Shown: one piece after another, positions 31,897 to 39,703 of the stretch
Numbering within the stretch: position 1 is the stretch's first letter
How the letters are laid out: each line of letters begins with the position of its first letter
Source of the DNA: CALZKI01 sp964567585
Lineage (GTDB): Bacteria > Bacillota > Clostridia > Lachnospirales > Lachnospiraceae
Direction of reading: 5' to 3'
DNA length: 64,000 bases
Assembly: GCA_964567585.1 (NCBI GenBank)
Contig: CAZMND010000002.1
Span: 8,673 to 72,672 of the forward strand
Notes under the pieces: generated by a model
Databases searched by the model: none
Told to the model about the DNA's origin: nothing
Seen by the model: the letters and a program-made list of their open reading frames with translations, nothing else
Position numbers and translations under genes: made by a program

Positions 31897-32748
31897 ATGA
31901 ATGCATTTCGTGAAAAATTAAAAGATAAAAAGAGAATTGTTATTAAGATTGGTTCTTCCTCTTTACAACACGCTACAGGGGAACTGGACTACGGAAAGAT
32001 GGACATTTTTGTCAGGGAACTTTGTAACCTGAAAAACCAGGGGAAAGAAGTTGTTCTTGTTACTTCGGGAGCTGTTGCGGCAGGAAGAAAAGCAGTCGGT
32101 ATCAGCAAAAAAGACCAGGAAGCCTGCGAAAATTCCATGGCAATCAAACAGGCCTGTGCCGCAATCGGACAGGCGAGACTGATGATGATTTATGAAAAAC
32201 TTTTTGCAGAATACAACCAGTTAACTGCGCAGATTCTTATGACCAAATATACCATTATGGACAAGGAAAGCAATGAAAATGCACATAATACATTTGTCCA
32301 ACTTTTAAAAATGGGGGTTATTCCGATTGTAAACGAAAACGATACCGTTGCTACTGACGAACTTGGAATCGGCGATAATGATACGTTGTCTGCCATAGTT
32401 GCCAATTTGGTAGGGGCAGATTTGTTGATTTTGTTATCGGATATTGATGGATTATACTCTGACGATCCAAGACAAAATGAGAATGCGAAATTTATTCATT
32501 TGGTTGAGAATTTAACCGAAGAATACGAAAATATGGCAAAAGAATCTACAGGAAGCAGTGTAGGCACGGGCGGTATGAATACGAAATTAACTGCGGCCAA
32601 AATTGCCACAAAATCCGGAGCGGATATGATTATTGCCAACAGTGCGGATGTAAAGATTTTAGGGCGCCTTGTAAGCGGATGCGAAGAAGGCACACTTTTT
32701 GTCGGAAAGAAAGACGCCGACTTTGATATGAAAGAATATATAAAATAA
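31897..32748 (+). CDS. proB: glutamate 5-kinase
   Basis: This 283-residue protein starts after AAAGGAGTAA. Amino-acid-kinase features are intact: Ile-Lys-Ile-Gly-Ser-Ser-Ser near the N-terminus, Thr-Ser-Gly-Ala-Val-Ala-Ala-Gly, Asn-Glu-Asn-Asp-Thr-Val and Gly-Thr-Gly-Gly-Met-Asn-Thr-Lys. It phosphorylates glutamate in the first step of proline synthesis. The C-terminal PUA domain found in E. coli-type enzymes is absent, a known short form. Its partner proA lies two genes downstream. Confidence 0.95.
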   Translation: MNAFREKLKDKKRIVIKIGSSSLQHATGELDYGKMDIFVRELCNLKNQGKEVVLVTSGAVAAGRKAVGISKKDQEACENSMAIKQACAAIGQARLMMIYEKLFAEYNQLTAQILMTKYTIMDKESNENAHNTFVQLLKMGVIPIVNENDTVATDELGIGDNDTLSAIVANLVGADLLILLSDIDGLYSDDPRQNENAKFIHLVENLTEEYENMAKESTGSSVGTGGMNTKLTAAKIATKSGADMIIANSADVKILGRLVSGCEEGTLFVGKKDADFDMKEYIK

Positions 32749-32763
32749 TTTGAGGTAAAAGTT

Positions 32764-32991
32764 ATGGATAAAATAGTTGCCAGAATTAATGAACTGTATC
32801 GTAAAAAAGAAACAGTAGGTCTTACTGCTGAGGAGAATGAGGAAAGAACAAGATTGTTTGAAGAATACAGAGTTCTTTTCCGTCAGTCTATAAGAAGTCA
32901 GCTCAATAATATTGATATTGAAAACGAAGATGGTACCATCGTAAATTTAGGTGAGAAATTCGGAAATAAAAACAATGAAGACGTACACTAA
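32764..32991 (+). CDS. DUF896 family small protein
   Basis: This 75-residue protein has the DUF896 pattern: Ile-x2-Ile-Asn-Glu-Leu-x-Arg-Lys-Lys, then Leu-Thr-x-Glu-Glu-x2-Glu-Arg, then Tyr-x3-Phe-Arg-x-Ser-Ile-Arg and Leu-x-Asn-Ile-x-Ile. This is the YnzC/YozC type, a helical hairpin of unknown function. It lies between proB and the 5-formyltetrahydrofolate cyclo-ligase gene and overlaps the latter by 17 bp. Nothing in the sequence ties it to proline synthesis beyond co-location. Confidence 0.9.
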   Translation: MDKIVARINELYRKKETVGLTAEENEERTRLFEEYRVLFRQSIRSQLNNIDIENEDGTIVNLGEKFGNKNNEDVH

Positions 32992-33544
32992 AGAAATTCT
33001 TGATAAAAGAAAACAATTATCCAAGGAAAATTATGAAACCTTTTCAAAAATAATCTGTCAAAGAACAGAAGAACTGGACGAATACAGGAACGCAGAAAAT
33101 GTACTTCTTTTTTACCCTTATTTAGGTGAAGTGGATATGCTTCCCTTGGCAAATAAGGCTTTTTCGGAAGGAAAATATGTTTATTTTCCGAAAGTGACAG
33201 ATTATGCTTCTATGGATTTTATTAAAGTAAACAGCCTTAGTGAATTTGAAGAAGGATATAAAGGCATTAAAGAGCCAAAAGGGAATGTGATTTTCGATAA
33301 GAATACTATTAATACACGGACGATTATGATTTTACCGGGAAGTGTATTTGATGTATTTGGGAACCGCGCCGGTTATGGAAAAGGATATTATGACAGATAT
33401 TTAAAAGCGTGTCATAACGACATCACGAAGGTGGGAGTTTGTTTTTGTTTGCAGATACTTCCCAAAATTCCGGATGTAAATGTATGGGACATTCCTATGG
33501 ATTATGTAATAAACGAAGAAAATGTAATTAGGAGAGTGAAATAG
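32975..33544 (+). CDS. 5-formyltetrahydrofolate cyclo-ligase
   Basis: I place the start at ATG 32975 (MKTYTKEILDKRK), inside the end of DUF896, giving 189 residues. The N-terminal Arg-Lys-Gln-Leu region and the C-terminal Pro-Gly-x-Val-Phe-Asp-x-Phe-Gly-Asn-Arg-Ala-Gly-Tyr-Gly-Lys-Gly-Tyr-Tyr-Asp motif are diagnostic. It converts 5-formyl-THF to 5,10-methenyl-THF using ATP. It ends directly before proA. Confidence 0.93.
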   Translation: MKTYTKEILDKRKQLSKENYETFSKIICQRTEELDEYRNAENVLLFYPYLGEVDMLPLANKAFSEGKYVYFPKVTDYASMDFIKVNSLSEFEEGYKGIKEPKGNVIFDKNTINTRTIMILPGSVFDVFGNRAGYGKGYYDRYLKACHNDITKVGVCFCLQILPKIPDVNVWDIPMDYVINEENVIRRVK

Positions 33545-34792
33545 ATGGATATGTTAATTGAAATCGGGAAACGGGCAAAAGCTGCAAAATATGATGTGCA
33601 AAAATATACAACAAAAATGAAAAATGAGGCACTTATACATATTGCGGAAAAGTTGGTTGCCTGTAGTGAAGACATTTTAAAGGCAAACCAAATGGATATT
33701 GATAAGGCAAAAGATAACGGAATTCATGATGGGATGATTGACAGGCTCTCTCTATCAGTAAGCAGAATTGAAGCGATGGCTGAAGGGTTGAAACAGATTG
33801 CCGATTTGCCGGATTATGTAGGGGATGTTATGGAAGAATTTTCTCACAAAAATGGAATGAAAATCCGTAAAGTGAGAGTTCCGCTCGGGGTAATCGGAAT
33901 CATTTTTGAATCCAGACCAAATGTAACCGCAGATGCTTTCGGACTTTGCTTTAAATCCGGAAATTCCGTGATTTTAAAGGGCGGAAAGGAAGCTATTTAC
34001 TCAAATATTGCCATTACCAAGGTTATCAGAGAAGGTTTAAAAGAGAAGAATTTGAATGAAGATGCGGTTATTTTAATTGAAAATACAGACCGCGAAGTGA
34101 CAGGCCGATTTATGAAGCTTAAAGAATATGTAGATGTTTTAATTCCACGCGGAGGAGCAGGACTTATTAAAGCTGTGGTTGAAAACAGCACCATTCCGGT
34201 AATTGAAACAGGTACGGGAAACTGTCATATTTATGTAGATGAATCGGCAGACTTGACCAAGGCAGTCAACATAATTAATAACGCTAAAACACAGAGAATC
34301 AGTGTATGTAATGCATGTGAATCTTTGGTGGTACATAAAAATGTTGCAGAAAAACTTATGCCGATGGTGAAAGCTGCATTAAGTCATGCGGATGTGGAAT
34401 ACCGTTGTGATGAAATGTCAAAACAATTTACCATAGACGCTTTTGATGCTACGGAAGAAGACTATGGAAGAGAGTATTTGGATTACATTTTATCCGTAAA
34501 AACAGTAGATGGCGTGGAAGAGGCGGTAGAACATATTAATAAATACAATACCGGCCATTCAGATGCGATTATTACGGAAAGTAAAGAGAATGCACAGTAT
34601 TTCTTAAACAATGTGGATTCAGCCTGCGTATATGTAAATGCTTCCACCAGATTTACGGATGGTTTTGAATTTGGTTTTGGCGCAGAAATCGGTATCAGTA
34701 CGCAGAAATTACATGCCAGAGGACCAATGGGACTTAGGGAATTGACGGCATATAAATATCAGGTTATCGGTAACGGAGAAATCAGAGGTTAA
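33545..34792 (+). CDS. proA: gamma-glutamyl phosphate reductase
   Basis: This 415-residue protein has the aldehyde-dehydrogenase fold of ProA. Visible motifs are Pro-Leu-Gly-Val-Ile-Gly-Ile-Ile-Phe-Glu-Ser-Arg-Pro-Asn-Val-Thr, Ile-Pro-Arg-Gly-Gly, Thr-Gly-Thr-Gly-Asn-Cys-His, and the catalytic Cys in Ser-Val-Cys-Asn-Ala-Cys-Glu-Ser. It makes glutamate-5-semialdehyde from ProB's product. The start abuts the preceding stop codon, so translation is probably coupled; proB, DUF896, the cyclo-ligase and proA form one operon. Confidence 0.96.
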   Translation: MDMLIEIGKRAKAAKYDVQKYTTKMKNEALIHIAEKLVACSEDILKANQMDIDKAKDNGIHDGMIDRLSLSVSRIEAMAEGLKQIADLPDYVGDVMEEFSHKNGMKIRKVRVPLGVIGIIFESRPNVTADAFGLCFKSGNSVILKGGKEAIYSNIAITKVIREGLKEKNLNEDAVILIENTDREVTGRFMKLKEYVDVLIPRGGAGLIKAVVENSTIPVIETGTGNCHIYVDESADLTKAVNIINNAKTQRISVCNACESLVVHKNVAEKLMPMVKAALSHADVEYRCDEMSKQFTIDAFDATEEDYGREYLDYILSVKTVDGVEEAVEHINKYNTGHSDAIITESKENAQYFLNNVDSACVYVNASTRFTDGFEFGFGAEIGISTQKLHARGPMGLRELTAYKYQVIGNGEIRG

Positions 34793-34800
34793 GGATTATT

Positions 34801-36414
34801 ATGGAAATCAATCAATTTTTATCAGGGCACGGCGGAATTGATATGGGTAAACTTTTTTACTATGAAAATGTAAAAGCTTATCCGGTTATGACAAAATGCG
34901 AAGATGTTGAGGCGGAAATTGAACTTTTAAATAAAGCAGTACAGGACTGTATGAAGGAATTATCTATTCTTTCCAAAATGGCTTTAGAGAAAAATAATAT
35001 AAACGAAGCTAAAATTTTTGCAGCCCATGAAATGTTACTTCGTGATGAGGTGATTTTAAACCGTATTACTGAGTTTATTAAGAATTATTCATGTAATGTT
35101 CAGTTTGCTGTGTGGAAGGTGTGTCAGCAGATTTGCGTGGAACTTAGCAAGTTACTGGATACTCTTGTTATTGAGAGAATTGATGATATTAATGATGTGT
35201 GCGAACGCGTTCTGCGTATTTTAAATCATCAGAAAAACTCTACGCTGCAGTTTGAAGAACCTGTTATTATTGTAGCTAATTCTTTAACACCAAGCGAAGT
35301 TTTAATGTTTAGTCAGGAAAATGTAATCGGTATCGTGACGCATCATGGCGGTTTTACATCTCATGTATCCCTTATGGCGGCCGAACGTAACATTCCATAT
35401 CTGTTTGGTGGTGAAATAAACAGCCAGTGGCAGGGAAAGAGTGGAATTATTGACGGTGAAAGCGGAAAATTGCTTATTTCACCGGATGAATCCGCATATC
35501 TTTTATACAAAAAAGAAAAAGAGAAATATTTGCATTCGCATAACGCATTAAAAGAATATGCCGGTTTACCGACTGTTACAAAATCAGGAAAGAAAATAGG
35601 TCTTTTTGCCAATATCGGTCATGTTCAGGAAGTTAAAAATGTAATTGATCAGGATGGAGAAGGAATTGGACTTTACAGAACAGAATATGACTTTTTAACA
35701 AGCTCACATATGCCTACGGAAGAAGAACTTTTGGCTATTTACACCAAACTCAGCGAATCTATGCCTGCCAGCAGTATTGTTATCAGAACGATGGACTTGG
35801 GTTCGGATAAGGTTTTACCATATCTTTACCACGAAGCGGAAGATAATCCGGCTATGGGATGTAGAGGAATTCGTTTTTGCTTTAAGCATAAAGAAATGTT
35901 TAAAGCCCAGTTGAAAGCCATTTATAGGGCAAATTTTCTTGGAAATTTTAAAGTTTTATATCCAATGATTTCCTGTTTTGATGATGTGGAAAAAATTAAA
36001 GAAATCAATGAAGAAATAAAAAATGAACTGGTAAATGAAGGTAAAAAATTTATGGTTCCGAAGCAGGGACTTATGATTGAAACACCTGCGGCAGTTATGA
36101 TTTCTAAGGAATTGGCAAAGGAAGTGGATTTCTTTAGTATCGGAACAAACGACCTGACACAGTACGCCCTTGCCATTGACAGATTGAATCCTTCTGTGGC
36201 AGAATATTACACTACCTGCAACTTAAGTATTATGCGACTGATTGAATACACGGTTAGAAGTGCACATTCGGTTGGAATACCGGTTTGTATCTGTGGTGAA
36301 TTGGCAGGTAATACCCAATATACAAAAGATTTCATTGATATCGGCGTGGACGAATTGTCGGTAAGCCCACAGTTTGTTTTAGCCCTTCGAAAACATATTA
36401 GAGATTTAGATTAG
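34801..36414 (+). CDS. ptsI: PTS enzyme I (phosphoenolpyruvate-protein phosphotransferase)
   Basis: This 537-residue protein has the swivelling-domain active site Gly-Gly-Phe-Thr-Ser-His188, which takes phosphate from PEP. The C-terminal PEP-binding barrel carries Arg-Thr-Glu-Tyr, Gly-Cys-Arg-Gly-Ile-Arg, Ile-Gly-Thr-Asn-Asp-Leu-Thr-Gln-Tyr and Cys-Gly-Glu-Leu-Ala-Gly. It passes phosphate to HPr for sugar uptake. It is slightly short (usual about 570) and somewhat diverged at its N-terminus (Gly-Lys-Leu-Phe instead of the common Gly-Ile-Ala-x-Gly-x-Ala start). No HPr gene is adjacent. Confidence 0.9.
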   Translation: MEINQFLSGHGGIDMGKLFYYENVKAYPVMTKCEDVEAEIELLNKAVQDCMKELSILSKMALEKNNINEAKIFAAHEMLLRDEVILNRITEFIKNYSCNVQFAVWKVCQQICVELSKLLDTLVIERIDDINDVCERVLRILNHQKNSTLQFEEPVIIVANSLTPSEVLMFSQENVIGIVTHHGGFTSHVSLMAAERNIPYLFGGEINSQWQGKSGIIDGESGKLLISPDESAYLLYKKEKEKYLHSHNALKEYAGLPTVTKSGKKIGLFANIGHVQEVKNVIDQDGEGIGLYRTEYDFLTSSHMPTEEELLAIYTKLSESMPASSIVIRTMDLGSDKVLPYLYHEAEDNPAMGCRGIRFCFKHKEMFKAQLKAIYRANFLGNFKVLYPMISCFDDVEKIKEINEEIKNELVNEGKKFMVPKQGLMIETPAAVMISKELAKEVDFFSIGTNDLTQYALAIDRLNPSVAEYYTTCNLSIMRLIEYTVRSAHSVGIPVCICGELAGNTQYTKDFIDIGVDELSVSPQFVLALRKHIRDLD

Positions 36415-36422
36415 GAGAATAT

Positions 36423-37832
36423 ATGAATCAATTAACAAATGAAACAAAGTTGCAATATGAGTTTATGGATAAAGCAGCTGTTTATGTAAAAAAATTAGAA
36501 GAAGAACTTGGCAGAAAACCTACATGTTGTGTGACCACTTTCGGTTGTCAGATGAATGCAAGGGATTCGGAAAAATTGGTCGGTATTTTAGAAAATGTAG
36601 GCTATGAACTTATAGAAGAAGAAACGGCAGATTTTGTTATTTACAATACCTGTACGGTTCGTGACAACGCAAATCAACGAGTTTACGGACGTCTTGGAGC
36701 ACTCCAGCCGCAGAAAAAGAAAAATCCTTACAAAAAAATTGCACTTTGCGGTTGTATGATGCAGGAACCATCTGTAATTGAAAAATTGAGAAAAAGCTAT
36801 CGTTTTGTGGATTTGATTTTCGGTACACATAACATTTATAAATTTGCCGAATTGCTGGTAAGAATGTTTGAAGCGGACGGTATGGTAATAGATATCTGGG
36901 AAGATACGGATAAAATTGTAGAAGATTTACCTGTAGAAAGAAAATTTGCATTCAAATCCGGAATCAATATTATGTTTGGCTGTAATAATTTCTGCAGCTA
37001 CTGTATTGTACCGTATGTTCGCGGAAGAGAAAGAAGCCGTGAGCCAAAGGATATTATCAGGGAAATTGAAAGTCTTGTAAAAGATGGTGTCGTGGAAATT
37101 ATGCTCCTTGGACAAAACGTAAATTCCTATGGTAAAAATCTGGAAAACCCGATGACTTTTGCTCAGCTTTTACAGGAAATTGAAAAAATTGAAGGTCTTC
37201 AGAGAATTCGTTTTATGACTTCCCATCCAAAGGATTTGTCTGATGAACTGATTGAAGTGATGAAAAACTCCAAGAAAATCTGCAGACATTTGCATTTGCC
37301 GCTTCAGTCCGGTTCAAGCCGTATTTTAAGTGCTATGAATCGCCGTTACGACAAAGAAAAATACGTGGAATTGGCATTGAAAATCCGTAAGGAAATTCCG
37401 GATATCGCACTGACTACAGATATTATGGTTGGTTTTCCGGGAGAAACCGATGAGGATGTGAATGATACCATTGATGTAATTAAAAAAGTGCAGTATGAAA
37501 ATGCCTTTACGTTTATTTATTCCAAACGTACGGGAACGCCGGCTGCGGCTATGGAAAATCAAGTGCCGGAGACGATAGTAAAAAGGAATTTTGACCGTGT
37601 TTTAAGCACGGTACAGGAGATGGCAAGAGAAAGAGTCAGTCTTTTAGAAGGAAAAACGATGTCGGCACTTGTGGAAGAAATGAACGAACACGATTCGTCC
37701 CTTGTAACGGGAAGATTATCCAACAACATTATTGTACATTTCCCGGGTGATGAAAGCTTAGTTGGTTCCATTGTAGATGTTGTACTGGATGAGTGTCATG
37801 GATTTTATTATGTAGGACATATGGCGAAATAA
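36423..37832 (+). CDS. miaB: tRNA-2-methylthio-N6-dimethylallyladenosine synthase
   Basis: This 469-residue protein has an N-terminal MTTase domain with Thr-Phe-Gly-Cys-Gln-Met-Asn and two further Cys, a radical-SAM domain with Cys187-x3-Cys191-x2-Cys194, and a C-terminal TRAM domain. It adds the methylthio group to isopentenyl-A37 of tRNAs; MiaA, which makes the substrate, is encoded further down (44286). Start follows TTAGGAGAATAT. The N-terminal extension of about 35 residues is typical for Firmicute MiaB. Confidence 0.95.
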   Translation: MNQLTNETKLQYEFMDKAAVYVKKLEEELGRKPTCCVTTFGCQMNARDSEKLVGILENVGYELIEEETADFVIYNTCTVRDNANQRVYGRLGALQPQKKKNPYKKIALCGCMMQEPSVIEKLRKSYRFVDLIFGTHNIYKFAELLVRMFEADGMVIDIWEDTDKIVEDLPVERKFAFKSGINIMFGCNNFCSYCIVPYVRGRERSREPKDIIREIESLVKDGVVEIMLLGQNVNSYGKNLENPMTFAQLLQEIEKIEGLQRIRFMTSHPKDLSDELIEVMKNSKKICRHLHLPLQSGSSRILSAMNRRYDKEKYVELALKIRKEIPDIALTTDIMVGFPGETDEDVNDTIDVIKKVQYENAFTFIYSKRTGTPAAAMENQVPETIVKRNFDRVLSTVQEMARERVSLLEGKTMSALVEEMNEHDSSLVTGRLSNNIIVHFPGDESLVGSIVDVVLDECHGFYYVGHMAK

Positions 37833-37897
37833 TCGGATTTAATTTTGCAAAATCTTGTATATTTTGACATTGAAAATGCATAAATAAAGGAATAATA

Positions 37898-37936
37898 TAA
37901 AACTCGTGTGGATGTAAAAATTCATACGAGTTTTTT
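37898..37936 (+). terminator. Rho-independent terminator between miaB and the SulP gene
   Basis: A hairpin with arms AAACTCGTGTG and CATACGAGTTT (one G-U) and an A-rich loop is followed by a T-run. It ends the ptsI-miaB unit; the SulP gene's ribosome-binding site follows within 10 bp. Confidence 0.75.
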
Positions 37937-37957
37937 ACATATATGAGGAGAAAAACA

Positions 37958-39607
37958 ATGGAAAAACTAAAACCAAAGTTGTTTTCGGTTATGAAAACAT
38001 ACACAAAAGAGCAATTTGTTAAAGATATTATTGCCGGAATAATTGTTGCTATCATAGCGCTGCCTTTGTCAATCGCTTTAGCGCTTGCTTCGGGTGTCAC
38101 ACCAGAAAAAGGTATTTACACAGCGATTATTGCAGGATTTTTGATTTCCTTCTTCGGAGGAAGCAGGGTACAGATTTCCGGGCCTACAGCGGCTTTTGCC
38201 ACCATCGTGGCGGGGATTGTAGCTGAAAACGGTATGGATGGCTTGATTGTTGCAACCATTTTAGCCGGTATTATTTTGATTTTGATGGGCTTATTAAAAC
38301 TCGGAAGTTTGATTAAGTTTATTCCATACACCATCACAACAGGATTCACATCCGGTATTGCCATTACGATTGTGGTAGGACAGATAAAATCCTTTCTGGG
38401 ACTAACAACAGATCCAAATGTTAATGCCATTGAAACTGTTGAAAAAATCGAAGAAGTCATTCATCACATCGGAACAATTAACTGGTCTGCGGTGATTGTA
38501 GGTGTTGTTTGTCTTGCAATTTTGATTATCTGGCCGATGTTGCCGGGATTTTTAAAGAAAATACCGGGTTCGCTTGTAGCGGTATTTGTGGGAATTTTTA
38601 TGGTTTCCGGGCTTAAAATGGAAGTGAAAACTATTGGCGAGTTATATACAATTACATCAGATTTGCCAAAATTCCGGTTGCCTGAGTTTTCATTTGCGAC
38701 AATCAGCAACGTACTTCCTGATGCTTTTACCATTGCGATTTTGGCAGCAATTGAATCTTTGCTTTCCTGTGTGGTTGCAGACAGTATGGTAAACAGCCGT
38801 CATCGTTCCAATATGGAACTTGTTGCGCAAGGGATTGGTAACGTGGGAAGTGCTTTGTTTGGCGGTATTCCGGCCACAGGTGCCATTGCAAGAACTGCTG
38901 CCAACGTAAAAAATGGCGGCAGAACACCGATTTCCGGTATGGTACATTCGGTTGTATTGTTATTGATTTTGGTTGTTTTAATGCCTTATGCGGGATTGAT
39001 TCCAATGCCGACAATTGCAGCAATTCTGTTTATGGTTGCATACAATATGTCTGAATGGAAAAAGTTTTTACACTTATGTAAAACAGCACCTAAGAGCGAT
39101 ATTATCGTACTTGTATTAACTTTTGTTCTTACAGTTATGTTTGATTTGGTTGTGGCAATCGAAGTGGGTATGATTTTGGCAGCTATGTTGTTCATGAAAC
39201 GTATGAGTGAAGTAACAGAGGTTGAAGGCTGGAAATACATCGATGATGAAAACGATCCTGACAGTATCAGTTTGAGAGAAGTTCCGAAGAATACCGTTGT
39301 GTATGAAATCAGCGGACCTTTATTCTTTGGTGCGGCAGATAAAATTTTAAACATTAGTTTAAAAGATAAAGAAAATATTTTGATTTTGAGAATGAGAAGT
39401 GTGAATGCTATAGATGCAACAGCGATGCATTCTTTGGAACAGCTTTATGGCAAATGTAAGAAAAAGAATATCACATTAATATTGAGCCATGTAAATGAAC
39501 AACCGATGCGTACAATGCAGAAAGCGGGCTTTGACAAAATCGTTGGAGAAGAGAATTTCTGCGAGCATATCGATGATGCATTAAAACGTGCCGGGGAATT
39601 GCAATAA
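37958..39607 (+). CDS. SulP-family anion transporter with STAS domain
   Basis: I place the start at ATG 37958, following GAGGAGAAAAACA, giving 549 residues. About 11-14 TM helices cover residues 25-425, with the SulP N-terminal Gly-Ile-Ile-Val-Ala-Ile-Ile-Ala-Leu-Pro-Leu-Ser pattern. The later Asn-Ser-Arg-His-Arg-Ser-Asn-Met-Glu-Leu-x2-Gln-Gly-x-Gly-Asn segment is also typical. A cytoplasmic STAS domain lies at about 440-545. Family members carry sulfate, bicarbonate or dicarboxylates; substrate cannot be told here. The gene is monocistronic, flanked by terminators. Confidence 0.92.
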   Translation: MEKLKPKLFSVMKTYTKEQFVKDIIAGIIVAIIALPLSIALALASGVTPEKGIYTAIIAGFLISFFGGSRVQISGPTAAFATIVAGIVAENGMDGLIVATILAGIILILMGLLKLGSLIKFIPYTITTGFTSGIAITIVVGQIKSFLGLTTDPNVNAIETVEKIEEVIHHIGTINWSAVIVGVVCLAILIIWPMLPGFLKKIPGSLVAVFVGIFMVSGLKMEVKTIGELYTITSDLPKFRLPEFSFATISNVLPDAFTIAILAAIESLLSCVVADSMVNSRHRSNMELVAQGIGNVGSALFGGIPATGAIARTAANVKNGGRTPISGMVHSVVLLLILVVLMPYAGLIPMPTIAAILFMVAYNMSEWKKFLHLCKTAPKSDIIVLVLTFVLTVMFDLVVAIEVGMILAAMLFMKRMSEVTEVEGWKYIDDENDPDSISLREVPKNTVVYEISGPLFFGAADKILNISLKDKENILILRMRSVNAIDATAMHSLEQLYGKCKKKNITLILSHVNEQPMRTMQKAGFDKIVGEENFCEHIDDALKRAGELQ

Positions 39608-39628
39608 ACGCTATTTTGTGGTAATATA

Positions 39629-39676
39629 TTGAACGGGTATGCACGATGAAAAATGTGCACTCCCGTTCAATTTTTT
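39629..39676 (+). terminator. Rho-independent terminator after the SulP gene
   Basis: A 16-bp perfect inverted repeat (TTGAACGGGTATGCAC versus GTGCACTCCCGTTCAA, with one small mismatch region) and an A/T loop are followed by a T-run. Confidence 0.85.
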
Positions 39677-39703
39677 TAACTTTAAGAAGAAGGTAAAACC
39701 AAA